From assembly GCA_003427395.1 (NCBI GenBank), contig BFEA01000388.1:1315291-1365964 (forward strand): a stretch of DNA of 50,674 nucleotides, in the 5' to 3' direction. The notes beneath the pieces were generated by a model. The model saw only the letters and a list, made by a program, of their open reading frames with translations, was not told the origin of the DNA and ran no database searches. Below, piece by piece: positions 1 through 10,994 of the stretch. The first letter of the stretch is position 1; every line of letters begins with the position of its first letter. Origin of the DNA: Chara braunii. Taxonomy: Eukaryota; Streptophyta; Charophyceae; Charales; Characeae. A program made the translations under genes and the position numbers.

Positions 1-6
1 TTTTTT

Positions 7-79
<73 letters not shown>
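1..79. repeat. Poly(T) followed by (GT)n and (GA)n compound microsatellite
   Basis: Positions 1-28 are T, 29-58 are GT repeats and 59-79 are GA repeats. The same GT-then-GA compound repeat returns at 7697-7866. Reading frames through it give only Cys-Val and Arg-Glu runs and are not genes. Confidence 0.97.
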
Positions 80-666
80 GCGTGGAACAAGGGGAGGACA
101 CTGGCCTTCGCCAAGGTACGCCACGGACGTCCAAGGCAGCGGTGGGTTGCAGTAGCTGAAGAATGCACTACACGGTGGATTGCAGCAGCGGCCATGACAT
201 GGAGTGCAGCACTTTTTTTTTTGTGCGACGACCTGGAAAAGTATGGGGTTTGAACTTTGAATTGAAATTCTTAGTGCCTCCCTGCTGGAGGGCATCTCAG
301 GAAGATGCATCCCCCACAGAAGGGCAAATTGGACAGGCAGCAGCGGAAAAAGGGCCGCCGGTCCGGTAGGGGCATTCCAAAAAGTTGTGCCCTCACTGAC
401 AGGGGTGTGCACGAAAGTTCAAGAGGCCCAGGGGCATATCAGCGTAAGTCGGCCGTCGGATGGGGAGGGGCATTTCAAAAAATTTTCCTTTCTTTTTTCT
501 TTTTTGCCCAGCTGGGCAAGTGGTCCCTTGCCACCTTGGTGGCCTAGCCCTTGGCAGAGTTCTTTGCATCTAGTCAGTTTTCGGGTGTTCGGTACTACTT
601 CACATGGTACTGAAACAGGAGGAGGGAGGTATTGGCACATTGTGTGTGAGGTTTAGGTGAGAGAGG
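80..666. other. Unassigned sequence left of the LINE
   Basis: No open frame here shows a domain or coding bias I can recognise. It has short homopolymer runs (T at 209-220 and around 490-505). The phrase GGCAGAGTTCTTTGCA near 552 recurs near 5413, on the other side of the LINE, so the host DNA may be a dispersed repeat. Confidence 0.5.
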
Positions 667-675
667 CCCTTTATC

Positions 676-680
<5 letters not shown>
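667..680. repeat. Target-site duplication, left copy (LINE)
   Basis: CCCTTTATCAACTT directly abuts the poly(T) tract. The identical 14 bases lie at 5140-5153. Together they bracket the LINE and mark its two ends. Confidence 0.88.

Positions 681-713
<33 letters not shown>
681..713 (-). repeat. Poly(A) tail of the LINE (poly(T) on plus strand)
   Basis: An uninterrupted T run starts within the target-site duplication and ends at the LINE 3' UTR. Position and orientation fit the 3' tail of a minus-strand retroposon. The 3' UTR that follows (714-1349) has no coding signal. Confidence 0.85.
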
Positions 714-1292
714 CCGGGGAAAGGTGGAGAATCCATTATCAAAGCACGAGACTTTGAGGCCGGGAATCCTCAACAAACAACCCGGTGTGGACACGACACT
801 AGGCACAGGGCCTAGCTTTAGTTTAACCGATCAGTAGGCAGCTTAGTCTACGCTAGCTGAACTGTTTTCCAATCGAGCCCTCTGCTCTTCCTATCCAGCC
901 TACATACCAACAGCCATGAACCAGTCCGAACGTAGAATGGATACTACTGAAAAAAAAGCCGTTTCAATTCAAATTCCTCAGGTCCGTTACCCAGGTCTAA
1001 TACGACCTGAACTACCAAAAGCTATCCACCTGTTTGACACTCCAACCACATTCCGTACTTTAATATCCTAACTAGTAAGCAGGGGGGTGGGAGGGGGGGT
1101 GGGTTGCCCCCGGATGAACCCAAAAGAAATAAGAAAGACCAACCAATCTCAGGGAAAACGCCAAACCAAGAGTAAGCTACCTACCCTACCACTTATAGCT
1201 GCCTGCCTCCTGCGGCTAATCATTACCGAGTGTCCAGGCTATTACTTCGGGGCCCTACTTAAGCCACGAGCAGAATTCCAACTCACATTTTA

Positions 1293-1366
1293 AATTTACT
1301 GTAACAAGCCAATTAGAATTCTTGCCCTGAATTTACTGTAACAAGCCAATTAGAATTCTGGCCCTG
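1293..1366. repeat. 37-bp tandem duplication at the end of LINE ORF2
   Basis: Two direct copies, 1293-1329 and 1330-1366, differ at one base (cttgccctg against ctggccctg). The ORF2 stop codon lies inside the right-hand copy, so the duplication repeats the last codons and stop of ORF2 in the 3' UTR. Confidence 0.9.
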
Positions 1367-3191
1367 TCTTATCAGCACCACTAGCACTGACGGAGGCATT
1401 TTTGTGAGACCAAGTCCGGAGAAACCACCTAAACCCTTTCCCTACACCTTGTCCACTTATATTCTTCTTGTTCCAGTCTGCCTTGATGTATTGTCTGAGC
1501 CTAACACGAATGGCAGACTTTATCTCAACGTCGGAAGTGCCTTTCCCCTGGAAGACTGCTTTGTTCCTATTGTCCCAAATAACTGAGCAGATGATTGCTC
1601 TGCATGCTTGAACGACATACCCACAGCCTTCCGTTAATGAGAGATTGTCCGGCAAAATACCCAACAGAGCCCACGTGTGGTCCCCTTCCCAGGGCCAGTC
1701 TGAGAAGTCTTTCCAATACATTGCCCACCATTCCCAGATTCTCCTAGAATCTGGGCTGTCCCACCATAGGTGGGGAGTGGATTCAAACGGCCATACACAG
1801 CGTTTACAGGCCAATTGAATACCCATTCCCCTTAGAAGACTCTCCCATCTTTCCGCTGCCACCACCGATGGGCGTCTGGTAGGGAGTAGGAGGTCCGAAG
1901 TAGACTTCATTTGATCTAGTAGCAACGTGGAGCCGTCCTTCCCCAGGCCGCGCCATCCCCAAACCGCTGGATCCAGATTGCGTTCAGAGATTGGTTGATC
2001 AAGCCTCGATGCTACAACATGTCGGTCTACCCTTTCCCAAGACTCTTGTACTCTCACCTGACGCATACCCCGATATCCTAGACTATGATCGCCTTCCTCA
2101 TTCAGCTTTGATCGTTCTGTACCAGCTTGTCTTTTCCATTTGTGGAGGATTCGGGTTCCATTTGCTGTGTATGCTTCCAGTTTCCAATATTCGATCTGTG
2201 CAACGGAGTTTTTGGAAAGGTACCAAGTACCAGGCGGGTCTACGCTCTCTGGTGCTAGGATATCTTTCCAAGCCTGGGGGATTGCAGAAATTAATAACGC
2301 CATCTTCTCCCCCACTTGATGGTATCCTACCAGTTTGCCACGTAAAGCCTCCTCAGTTTGCCATTGGCCTGTTATAGAGTCCCAAAGGTCTCCAATACGA
2401 AGGACTCCTTTCTTGATCCATCCGTCGCCAAAGGAGACTGATTCTCTGTTTGGTCTGAACCGGTTGCCTCCCGTGTCAAGGACACCGGGATTGTCAAACA
2501 GCGGTTGGTTTAGCACCTCTTCCGCAGTCGTCGGGCTGAGCCACGTATTCGGCTTCACTCTTCTCCAAGATTTAACAACGTCTGAGCAGAATCTTGATCT
2601 GATCTTTCTGGTCAGACAATAATCTAATTGAAGGCACATCCAAACATCCTCTTCTCGATCCAATTCCCATTCTGCTGCCGGAATGTATTCTCCCATTTGA
2701 ACCCAATGTTCGATAACCTCGCAATTAGCAGCCTTGATTATCCAATTAGATAGAAACAGATAGTTTTGTCTGGTTGGATCATTGATCCCCAGACCTCCTT
2801 CTACTCGTGGTTGGGTAATCAACTCCCAAGCCACTTTCGATATAAAACCTTCTTCACCGCCTGCTCTAGGTTTCCATACGAACTTTGCAGAGAGTCTTCT
2901 AACCTGTGCTAGGAGGGAGGGGCTCAGTAAGCGAACTGTGCCTACAAAATTGAGGAGAGACATCAGCGAAGTGTTCACCACCATAGCTCGCCCAAACAGT
3001 GAGAGATGAGTAGCATCTCTAGTGGTAGTGGCGGATTGTTGATCGGTTGAGAAGGTAGGATGGTAGTCGTTGGTGTCGTTGCCTAAGCAAGCACGAAAAA
3101 TCCTTTCTGTGCTGCTATGAAAAGTAGTGGCAGAAGATGCTTCACCCACTCCTGATCGCTGACCTTGGAGTTCGTGTCCTGGCGCCGACAC
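1350..3191 (-). pseudogene. LINE ORF2 C-terminal fragment (post-RT region and zf-RVT-like domain)
   Basis: The open frame has 613 codons. From about residue 60 it has the usual plant LINE post-RT pattern: a LSLFGRA stretch followed by a hydrophobic run, then FVW and an EGGLGI box near residue 135. Near residue 480 a CKRC pair followed by an HLWW segment matches the zinc-binding RVT region that closes plant LINE ORF2. In the family this region follows the RT and probably helps bind RNA. The endonuclease and all RT motifs, including the YxDD box, are absent. The ATG at 3191 is therefore not the original start; the fragment was joined to other sequence by a deletion. The frame being open for 1.8 kb suggests the element is not very old. 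Confidence 0.82.
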
Positions 3192-3585
3192 CTTTTCCTT
3201 GTCGCTACTGCTGTCTTCGGTTCAACTCTTGCTCCTTGTATGGGTACTGCCAATAAGCAAGCAGAGTGTTCCTCCAATTCCTCTTGGATTCAAAGTTCTC
3301 CCATATCTTCGCCGAGCCTGCGGCGTTGCTTTGCATTCCAAACGTGATCCCGATGTTGACGCTTTGCTCTTATCTCCTCCACGGGCAGTTGGTAAACCAG
3401 CGCCCCCAGGAGTCGATCCCGATGGTCTCCTCAGTCCGGACGTTTCTACCCTGTCCCTTAATAGTGACCCTCCTTGGACGCTCGATGGTTTCTGCATGCC
3501 CGGTGAAAAAGCAGGGTTATCCCTGAATACCAGTGGCTGCCGAGCTTCGGGTGCTGGATTCGTACCTCCTCCGGGGGGGGCTAAA
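3192..3585 (-). other. Junction region between LINE ORF1 and the ORF2 remnant
   Basis: This short interval replaces the expected endonuclease and RT. An alternative minus frame running 3812 to 3222 is open and rich in Ser, Pro and Arg. It could be a disordered C-terminal extension of ORF1 reached by a frameshift, or chance. Nothing else is recognisable. Confidence 0.4.
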
Positions 3586-4785
3586 TCACCCTTGTATGAC
3601 GGTTGCTTCGTACAGCGTTCCCTGGATCCAGAAGAGGTCCCCGAGTTTGACCGCGTCTTCTTTGACTTGGCTTCCTGTGAGGGTTTTGGTGACGTGGTTG
3701 TGACTCGAGCCTGCTTGAGAGTTTTGCAGATGATGGCTGCTTGAAGCTTCACTTGGGACGTCACTTCGTGACGGAGTTGGAACTCTCTGCCGACGTTGCC
3801 GCGTACAGTCATCCGCTAAGTGAAAGTATCGTCTACACTTACTACACCAAGGTGTAAGTGCATTCGCCACTTTCAATTCCATGAGTTGTCCCTGAAATAA
3901 GGCAAAGGAGATCGTCTCCTTAAATCTCGGCAAGTGTGCTACATCAATGTCAATTCGGACATTGATTAATTGTGGGGTCCTCGCATCTCGCTCGGAGGCG
4001 TAAACCTTCATCTGCCCTATCGACTGCTCCACCGCCGCCTCCAAGTAGCAGTATGTGTCAATTGGCACATCCAGTATCCGAATCCAAAAGTAGTCTATCG
4101 CCGCTTCCCATTTTGCTTCTTGTATTTCGATCTTGGTCATCCATGGCTTGAAGCTGATGCGATGCCATCTTCCACGCAAGGACACCCGCACTTCCTTTTC
4201 TTCCAGCATCCACTCCACCACTCTCCTATCCTTTGCCACATAGGATAGGACATTGCTCGATTCGATGCACACTCTCCCTCTTGTCACCGTCGGGTCAAAT
4301 CTCGCTTCCCCCATCCAGATGTTTTCATACGCTCTTATGACGTCGTCCTTCATCTTCTTTGGTAGGTTCTTAGAACCCTCCTGAAATATAACTGTAACTG
4401 TCCTCTCCTTCAACCACTTTACTTTAATCTCGTCGCGTGACGGATTTAGAGTGAAGTGGGCCTTCGTCCCTTCCACCTTCATCTCTCCTATGTCCCATCC
4501 CGAAGGCAGTAGTCCCGCATCGAAGCACTTGGAAAGCATTTCCCGAACCCGCTCTTCTTCCGCCCAATAATTGGTCTGCGACGGAGGGGGGGACCGGTTC
4601 TGTGCCTCAGCTTCCTCCTCACCTCCCATCCGTGGGTGTGGGGTTAGCACTTCCGCTTCCGCTCCAACCATGCCGACATCGCCACCCATAGGTAAGGGGG
4701 GCTCTGTCGCTTTTGGTTGAGCAGCTTCCATTTCTACGTCATCTTCGATGTGAGGCTCCATCTCTTGGACTCTGCGTCCAACCAC
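3586..4785 (-). CDS. LINE ORF1: DUF4283-like RNA-binding protein with CCHC zinc knuckle
   Basis: The ORF has 399 codons, with ATG at 4785. Residues 1-60 are acidic and Pro-rich. Residues about 65-280 form a DUF4283-like core, with a long beta-rich stretch and the segment FWIRILDVPIDTYCYLEA typical of plant L1 ORF1. Residues about 300-313 read CSKCRRYFHLADDC, a C-x2-C-x4-H-x4-C knuckle. A Ser/Arg-rich tail follows. In the family ORF1 coats element RNA to form the retrotransposition particle. All knuckle ligands are present and there is no internal stop, so the protein could still be made even though ORF2 is destroyed. DUF4283 also occurs in domesticated plant proteins, but the flanking ORF2 remnant and target-site duplication make this a LINE gene. 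Confidence 0.83.
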   Translation of the reverse strand: MVGRRVQEMEPHIEDDVEMEAAQPKATEPPLPMGGDVGMVGAEAEVLTPHPRMGGEEEAEAQNRSPPPSQTNYWAEEERVREMLSKCFDAGLLPSGWDIGEMKVEGTKAHFTLNPSRDEIKVKWLKERTVTVIFQEGSKNLPKKMKDDVIRAYENIWMGEARFDPTVTRGRVCIESSNVLSYVAKDRRVVEWMLEEKEVRVSLRGRWHRISFKPWMTKIEIQEAKWEAAIDYFWIRILDVPIDTYCYLEAAVEQSIGQMKVYASERDARTPQLINVRIDIDVAHLPRFKETISFALFQGQLMELKVANALTPWCSKCRRYFHLADDCTRQRRQRVPTPSRSDVPSEASSSHHLQNSQAGSSHNHVTKTLTGSQVKEDAVKLGDLFWIQGTLYEATVIQG

Positions 4786-5139
4786 GTGTATGATAACCTA
4801 TTGATGATGATACTGGTGTTTCGAAGCCCTAAGAAAAGGCTCCTAATTGTTTAAACCAAAATTGTGAAACGTATTCATGTACGTTGGATACATAAACGTT
4901 GAATGGAGAGTTCGTGTTCTTAGGTGGATCTATTCTTAGGAGGATATCCAGGGCTAACCAGTCTGTACAGGGAAGTCAGACATGGCTGAGCATTGTGTAC
5001 GGGACAACATGCCCGTCAACCTTGTAGGCTGACGTCAAGTGGCTTGACCAGTAAACACCGGTGGCGGCGGAACCGAGCGTTATTCGCGCCGCGAACCAGC
5101 ACCCCCCGCCATTAGGTTGTCAGTATCAGTGCGGCATTC
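4786..5139 (-). other. LINE 5' UTR
   Basis: This stretch lies between the right target-site duplication and the ORF1 start. It is GC-rich at its distal end (5030-5110) and AT-rich near the ATG. L1-like elements carry an internal promoter here; I cannot identify specific boxes. Confidence 0.6.
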
Positions 5140-5153
5140 CCCTTTATCAACTT
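5140..5153. repeat. Target-site duplication, right copy (LINE)
   Basis: Identical to 667-680. It marks the 5' end of the LINE at 5139. Confidence 0.88.
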
Positions 5154-6471
5154 GGAAGTCTGTGGTGATACGAGTTTTTTTTTTTTTTTTTTTTTTCCCC
5201 CCGATCCTGGCGTGGTGTTTGAGGTGCAAATCAACGAGTAATGCGAAGTTGTTTTCTGTCTGAATTTCAGTAACAATCAGAGACCGGCTGTTCGCTGTTC
5301 GTCCTCCTTCGTCTTCTACCTTTTTTCTTTATTTTTTTCCCCCTTTTGCCAACAAGTCTGCATAATGGGATCAATGGTGAAGTCGGATATTGAGGGAAAA
5401 AAATATGTTCGGCAGAGTTCTTTGCACGTGGTACTTGTAGGTACTTAGTAGTAAGGGAAAACTACGTGGGAGTCGCAAAAATGAGTTAGAATCGCTCTAT
5501 GGGCCAAGATACAAGATACAGTGCAATTGCAAACTGTATCTTGCCCCATCCTAGTGCAATTGGGCTTTTTTTTTTTTTTTTTTTTTTGCAATTATAACTC
5601 CTTTTTGTGACTCTCTACTGAGGGCACCCCGAATTACACTGTGTGAATGAGGAGGAGGGAGTTGGGAGCACAATGTAGGCATAGCGTGGAGTTGGGGGCA
5701 CAATGTAGGCATAGCGTGGAGTTGGGGGTACAATGTTGGCATAGGGTCTAATAGGTTTGCGAGTGGCGTGCTGCCATGTCTTGTCTTGTATGTTGTGGTG
5801 CCGTCCTTTTTTTTCTTTTTTTTTTTTGAAGGCCAGGTTGTCGCAGAGGTTGGATGCTAGACATATGACAGCCACCTTCAGTGGACGGCACACCATACAG
5901 AAGGGTGCAGTGTGGAGCAGTGGAGGTTAAAATTGAAAAAAAATAATGTCGTATGGAGCAGACTAGAGGAGGCATTGGTACTGGTTTGTTCACCAAGGCC
6001 TTGGTCCACCCATTTCCCAGCTCAAATATTCTGAATGTATCTGACCTCCAACAGGTCCATATACATTCGGCATGCTGTGTTTTCTGGGAAATGGGTAGAC
6101 AGTGTGTAAACAGAGTCCAGGAGTTGTGCTGGGGTTGTCAAAGGTTTTGAATTTTTTTTATTTTTTATTTTTATTTTTATTTTTGGTAAGGAAAGAACTC
6201 ATTCATTACAAGGTCATTGTGCAGAAGATTGTAGTGGATAATTGAGGAGGCAAGTAGGGTAGAGTTTGATTTAGCACAAAGCGGGGTTAATCCTTCTCCA
6301 CTGGGGAAGCAATCAATGCTCCGTGATTTGACTATATCTATGTTATGCATGGAAGCTGTCTCCAGGGGAGCAGTGTCTGAGGCTCTTCCAGCCCTAATGG
6401 GAAGAGGCGTGTGTTTAAATGTTGTAATCAAATTCATAATTGGAGCCTTGGGCACTGGGCCCTCTTTAAAC

Positions 6472-6474
<3 letters not shown>
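5154..6474. other. Intergenic sequence with poly(T) tracts
   Basis: There is no supportable gene. T runs of 22 lie at 5175-5196 and 5566-5587, with broken runs near 5810-5827 and 6147-6185. They may be tails of minus-strand retroposons, but I found no paired duplications. GTGCAATTG occurs near 5521 and 5554. Confidence 0.5.
5658..5747. repeat. 30-bp tandem repeat, three units
   Basis: Three successive 30-bp units (5658-5687, 5688-5717, 5718-5747) begin GGAGTTGGG and contain CACAATGTAGGCATAG. Only a few bases differ between units. Confidence 0.92.
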
Positions 6475-6521
<47 letters not shown>

Positions 6522-6566
6522 CCTGGGCAGTACATCCAAATTCGTTACGAAATTGGAATTAAAAAT

Positions 6567-6613
<47 letters not shown>
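6475..6613 (+). repeat. Twin poly(A) tracts of 43 and 46 bases
   Basis: A runs at 6475-6517 and 6568-6613 flank a 50-bp spacer. This could be two successive retroposon tails or an internal duplication. No flanking target-site duplication was found. Confidence 0.85.
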
Positions 6614-6614
<1 letters not shown>

Positions 6615-7410
6615 AGTTCGAGGCCAGGGAGCTCACAATTCGACCCGTAATACTGGCAGCTTCAGCCAGCTTAGCTAACAGGCTTGCGCCTGCGGAAAGG
6701 CCCTACTACAGGCCTTCCATCCTGTGTATTATCTTTTAAGTTTTAAAGGCTTCACAGGTTCATAGCTTTCACGAACCCTCTCGAATCTAATCTGCTTCTA
6801 TACTGTTATGTTCTATTCTAATGAAGAACGATATTGATATGACATAGGGCCTCGCTCCACTATACAGCATACCTGTGGGAGGTCAGATACATTGAGAATG
6901 TTCAATCTGTCTCGATGCATCTGGTCTACCCCCCAGTCCAGATACTTGTCAAATGTAGAGTAGTGACACTGTTCCATCAGTCAGGACATATCATCACCGG
7001 ATTGCCTACAAACCGCCTCCCTCAACTGGAGCTCATGATCATCCCGTGACATTCAGAATGTTGGACAATGGACCTGTCCAAATGCACGTGGTCCAGAAAG
7101 AGTCCAAATACATGTCCAGTGTTGAGCAGTGGAGTGAGGCCTAAGGCCTCGGACAAGTTTGGCTGGCTGCGGGCTGCTCTGAAGCAAATACTGTGGACAG
7201 GTCAGTAACAGCATCGTTGTGACTGCACACTCGCCAGTGCTCTGCACCTGGTCAATTGGTGGAGGAGGGTGTGAGTAGGGACATCAGGCAGCTGAACTTC
7301 GGAGCACTGCCTATGGGCGGCAGTATCGGAGCTGTCCGATAGGCGGAAGAGGGGAGGACAAAATGGGCACTTTGTCTTTTTCTCCCCTGTTTCCGTGGGG
7401 AAGAGGAGGG
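6614..7410. other. Unassigned intergenic sequence
   Basis: No coding or RNA gene signal is visible. A block at about 7237-7290 (CTGCACCTGGT, then GATTGGTGG-like text) resembles 8224-8275 in direct orientation. Confidence 0.45.
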
Positions 7411-7691
7411 AAAATTTGTCTGGCGGCCCTGTAATTTCAATTGTTTTGCGTCTCGCCCCTCCGACAGCCCCACTTACCCTGTCTTGCCTCTGGGGCCTCT
7501 GAACTTTCCTGCATGCCGCTGTCAGCAAGGGGCGCAACTTTCCGTGGTGCCCTTACTGGACGGGCAGTCTCATTTCACCAGTCCCTATGCGATATGCCCT
7601 CATGAGCAGCATACATCTTTCCACCATGCCCTCGCGCCAGAAATTCGGATTTGAAGCACATGACTTTTGTGGCACTGCTGCAAAGAAATGA

Positions 7692-7777
<86 letters not shown>

Positions 7778-7778
7778 N

Positions 7779-7868
<90 letters not shown>

Positions 7869-8161
7869 GGAAATGAAGTGGCCGCCATGCGCGTAGCCAT
7901 AGAGGTGCACTGAAAACATGCAGTCTACCAGTAGGGGCATATGGAAACTTTTGGAGCTGGTACTCATCGGCTATCCAGTAGGGGCATACTGCAAATTTGG
8001 AACGGGTACTGGTAGGGGTATAACCAAAATATTTCAGGCCCAGCCGACACTGGGGTTTTATGGGAAATTTGAATCGTGGTCAGAGGGGCGACAGGGTGAG
8101 TGGGCCGTCGGAGGGGCACGACGCAAACTAATGGAAATTACAGGGGCGCCAGACAAATTTT
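7411..8161. repeat. Imperfect inverted repeat flanking a microsatellite
   Basis: The 7411-7493 arm, read in reverse complement, aligns with 8081-8161 over about 80 bases (shared blocks include GAAATTACAGGG and CCAGACAAATTTT). The arms are about 590 bases apart with the TG/GA microsatellite between them. It may be two oppositely oriented copies of one dispersed repeat. Confidence 0.75.
7697..7866. repeat. Compound (TG)n(AG)n microsatellite, repeated twice around one N
   Basis: TG repeats then AG repeats run up to an N at 7778, after which TG then AG repeats start again. The duplicated order on either side of a single ambiguous base suggests an assembly patch rather than a natural structure. 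Confidence 0.9.
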
Positions 8162-8778
8162 CCCAGAAGAAGATGAACGGCTGAAAAAAAAAAAGAAAAA
8201 AAAAAAAAGAAAAGGATGAACGGCTGCACCTGGTTGATTGGTGGTGGAGGTTGTGAGAAGGGACATAAGGCAGGGGCACTTCACGGTGTATTGGGCCTCA
8301 GACCACTACTCTCCAAATGCGCAACATGAGAATGAACCTTCCTATAGAAAGGGGAAAAATACACGGCCATATTTTTTGTCGTTTGTCCAGGTGGTGAGTA
8401 GTGGAGCGAGCCCCATTGAATGGGCAGCAGCAGCACCGCTGTCCGAAAGACAGGGGGAACGTCCCACTAGCCTGGCACTGAAATATAAGGAATGCCGGGC
8501 CCGGCTTCCGGCTGTTTTGGGGGGGGCGAGGGGCGAGGGGGGTTTGGCTTTAGATAAAGACGACAGCTGAGAAGGGAAAAAAAACTAAGAAAGGAAAAAG
8601 GAAACACGGGTAAAAGAGAAGATAGCTAATCAAAGATCCTGGGAATACTTCTACCTTTCTCTACTTTTCCTTTTTTTTTGTTATAAATAAATAAAGAGGT
8701 CCCTTCATCTAAGGGTGTCTATTACACTTTTTTAACAAAAGCAACTTTGCATTATAAAACCGGGAAACGGGCCCGGCG
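8162..8778. other. Unassigned sequence up to the first LTR
   Basis: It contains an A-rich patch at 8184-8215, a G run near 8518-8542 and an AT-rich patch near 8640-8700. No coding signal is seen. Confidence 0.45.
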
Positions 8779-9591
8779 TGTGACGAACCATTTTCCGTAC
8801 CGCGCGACTGACAAACCATTTTCTGTACCGCGCGACTTTCTGCGCGATGACGATGAGGGGTCCTGAGATGGGTAGGCTGGGCAAGTTACGGGAGGTGGGA
8901 TCGGCGGGAAAATTGCGATGGTGTCCTCGCTTCTTTCTTTTTCTTCGCTTCGCTCCTTCCCCTTTGGCGGTGGTGGGACAGGCCCGGGACAGACGGTTGA
9001 GTGTGCGTGCCCCGTGGAGCGCGATCAATAACGGTTGGCGATGGTCCATTCTTGCTCTGCTGAGAGTAAAAGGAGGGAACGAAGATTGTTGACGCGATGA
9101 TCGCGCAGGAGCTTTTCGGTGTTCTTTTTAAATTTTCCTAAGAACGAGCCCCCAAGGGCTCTCGGAATTCTGATTTCTTTTTGCTTTTCTTCTGTTTCGT
9201 CGGAATTTTCCTGTTGCAGTTTCGAGTTCAGATAGGAATTTAGGACTTTTTTTGAAATTCTTGCCGGGCGGCACTCCTTTCTTGCATGCGTTCTTCTGCG
9301 GCGGGAACGAAGTTCTGACTAAGAGGCGACCTTAATCTTGCATACAACTGTAATCGTTGGGCGAATGCCATTGTAACTGTATCTTCCTTCTTGTTCCCTC
9401 ATCTCCTTACCGCCCTTTGTCCCTTCTTGTTGCTGCATCTGATGGGCCTGAGCGCTGCATGCCTGGATCAATGCGTGGAGAGTGGCTACGTACCCCACGT
9501 CGCGATCTGGCCATGCCAAGCGTAGGCACTTCCTCTCTCTGCTCCCCTTTCCAATCCCTGCAATCTCGCATCTTCGCGCACGCATGCATGC

Positions 9592-9599
9592 TATAAATT
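9592..9599 (+). promoter_or_regulatory. Putative TATA box of the LTR promoter
   Basis: TATAAATT lies at the same place in all three LTR copies (also 17759-17766 and 48963-48970 on the minus strand), always preceded by a GCATGC-like stretch. In LTR elements this marks the U3 promoter. Confidence 0.65.
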
Positions 9600-10790
9600 T
9601 CGTCGGCGCGGTTAGATGTCTCTCTTAAAAATTTTGGAAGCTCGAGGTTAGCGTGATCAGTGAGGGTCGGCTAATGAGCAAAGTAAGAGGTGAGTTGATG
9701 AAGGAGTTGGGCGACCCGACGAGCTGGTGCCAAGTGCGTGGGGTTGACGTGTAGGCCACGACGGACTGAGGCGCACGGGCGAACCTGACGGGCGCATGCG
9801 GGTTAAGCGGGGTGACAACTTCGTTGGTAGGTGCGAGACGACGCACTGTCCGCATCAAAGAGAGAGAGAGAGAGAGAAAACGGGCGGATGTGGGATTGTA
9901 ATCTTCTTTTTTTTTTCTCAGTCCTTGTGTATAGAATTTTGGCTCTTGGCAAGACAACCTTGTTTTGCATTTTGACATTTCTTTCGGCTTTGTGTGATGT
10001 GTTCTCCCTCTTTCACTCTTTGCATTCGCTTGATGAGATGGGTCTGATGATCTGGTAATGCTGGGATAACCGATGTTTTGCATGTAACTCTGAATCGTAG
10101 CGCCGGCCTGTTCTCACTCAGATGATTGGTAGGTGAAAGAAATAGATATTGTTATGATGCTTTGATGTATGTCTGGGTACGCAATTGCTTTCTGCTCGAA
10201 CAAGAGTTGTCTGAAAGGTCGTTGCATGAACCCCTTCTGCATAAGTGATTGGTTGATGGATCGATCCACAATGGACTAACCCCGCAAGCCCCCGTGTAAG
10301 TACGATCTGACGAATACGGCTTACACGAGCACTCACGAGGCCGGCCCGCAACCACGAACGGACTTAGCCCGACAGATCTCGACAGGAATGATGGGATCCC
10401 TATCTACGATACGGGTCAGGGCAAACAGGGATTGCTGAGTGTATTTGCTTGGGGGAATTAACTGCAAGAATTGAGCTGGTGCGGACTGCTCCTTGGCTGC
10501 TTGTGCCGATCAAGATCGGGTCTGCTAGCCTTCGCGCACACACGTGTCAGACAACGGTCGTCCGCGAACGCGCCATCTACACGTGCGCCCGCAAAAGTTA
10601 GCCACGATCCCGCCCTGTAGGAAGATGTGTATGCAGGAATTCGGTTGAACGAGATATGGCGATAGACTCTCCCTTCTGGATCACCAATCGCAAAAGCCTG
10701 AGGAACCCAGAATACCGAGCATATTGGGAAAGAGAGCAGATCCGACGGCAGTGAACCCGACAACAACGCCACCTACGAAACTCGGGACAT

Positions 10791-10994
10791 CTCGAGTACC
10801 CCTGTTGGACTGAAAACGAGCGACTGTGCAGGGGCGATTTCCAGCTGGCAATCAACCGAGACTCGCGTTTTTCTGATTATCCCGACAACTGGAACCAGCA
10901 ATACCTTCTAACCCCAGGCTTCGTTGCCATTACCACTAACTTCCCGTCCTACTATACCGTCCTCCCCTACCATCAGCTACTCGTGGTCCCCTAG
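10791..10994 (+). pseudogene. LTR-embedded coding region, copy 1 (unknown protein)
   Basis: In LTR sense the frame reads LEYPCWTENERLC, later DYPDNWNQQY, PGFVAITTNFP and LPYHQLLVVP, then a TAG. The 5' LTR (minus strand, 47830-48033) encodes the matching blocks LEFPCLTENRLC, DYPTTYNTQY, PGFVVVTTNFP and LPYHHLTVVP, with Trp where this copy has TAG. Codon by codon the two differ mostly at third positions (for example Pro CCA/CCT, Phe TTC/TTT, Val GTT/GTC, Asn AAC/AAT), and replacements are often conservative (Tyr/Phe, Asp/Glu). That is the mark of past selection on protein. Upstream, a frame through 10650-10751 (SPFWITNRKS near 10670) looks coding too but ends in TGA at 10752. I do not recognise the family. 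Confidence 0.65.

Larger units (their letters stand above)
681..5139 (-). mobile_element. L1-like LINE (non-LTR retrotransposon), internally deleted
   Basis: The element reads right to left: 5' UTR (4786-5139), ORF1 (3586-4785), remnant of ORF2 (1350-3191), 3' UTR and poly(A) tail (poly(T) on the plus strand, 681-713). A 14-bp duplication at 667-680 and 5140-5153 flanks it, as expected for target-primed reverse transcription. ORF1 resembles the DUF4283 plus zinc-knuckle ORF1 of plant L1 elements, and ORF2 keeps only the part after the RT domain. Since the 5' end and ORF1 survive, the loss of endonuclease and RT is an internal deletion rather than 5' truncation. It cannot move by itself. Confidence 0.87.

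Noticed and set aside
29-253. ORFs of Cys-Val and Arg-Glu repeats (also 7553-7967)
   Set aside because: They are microsatellite translations.
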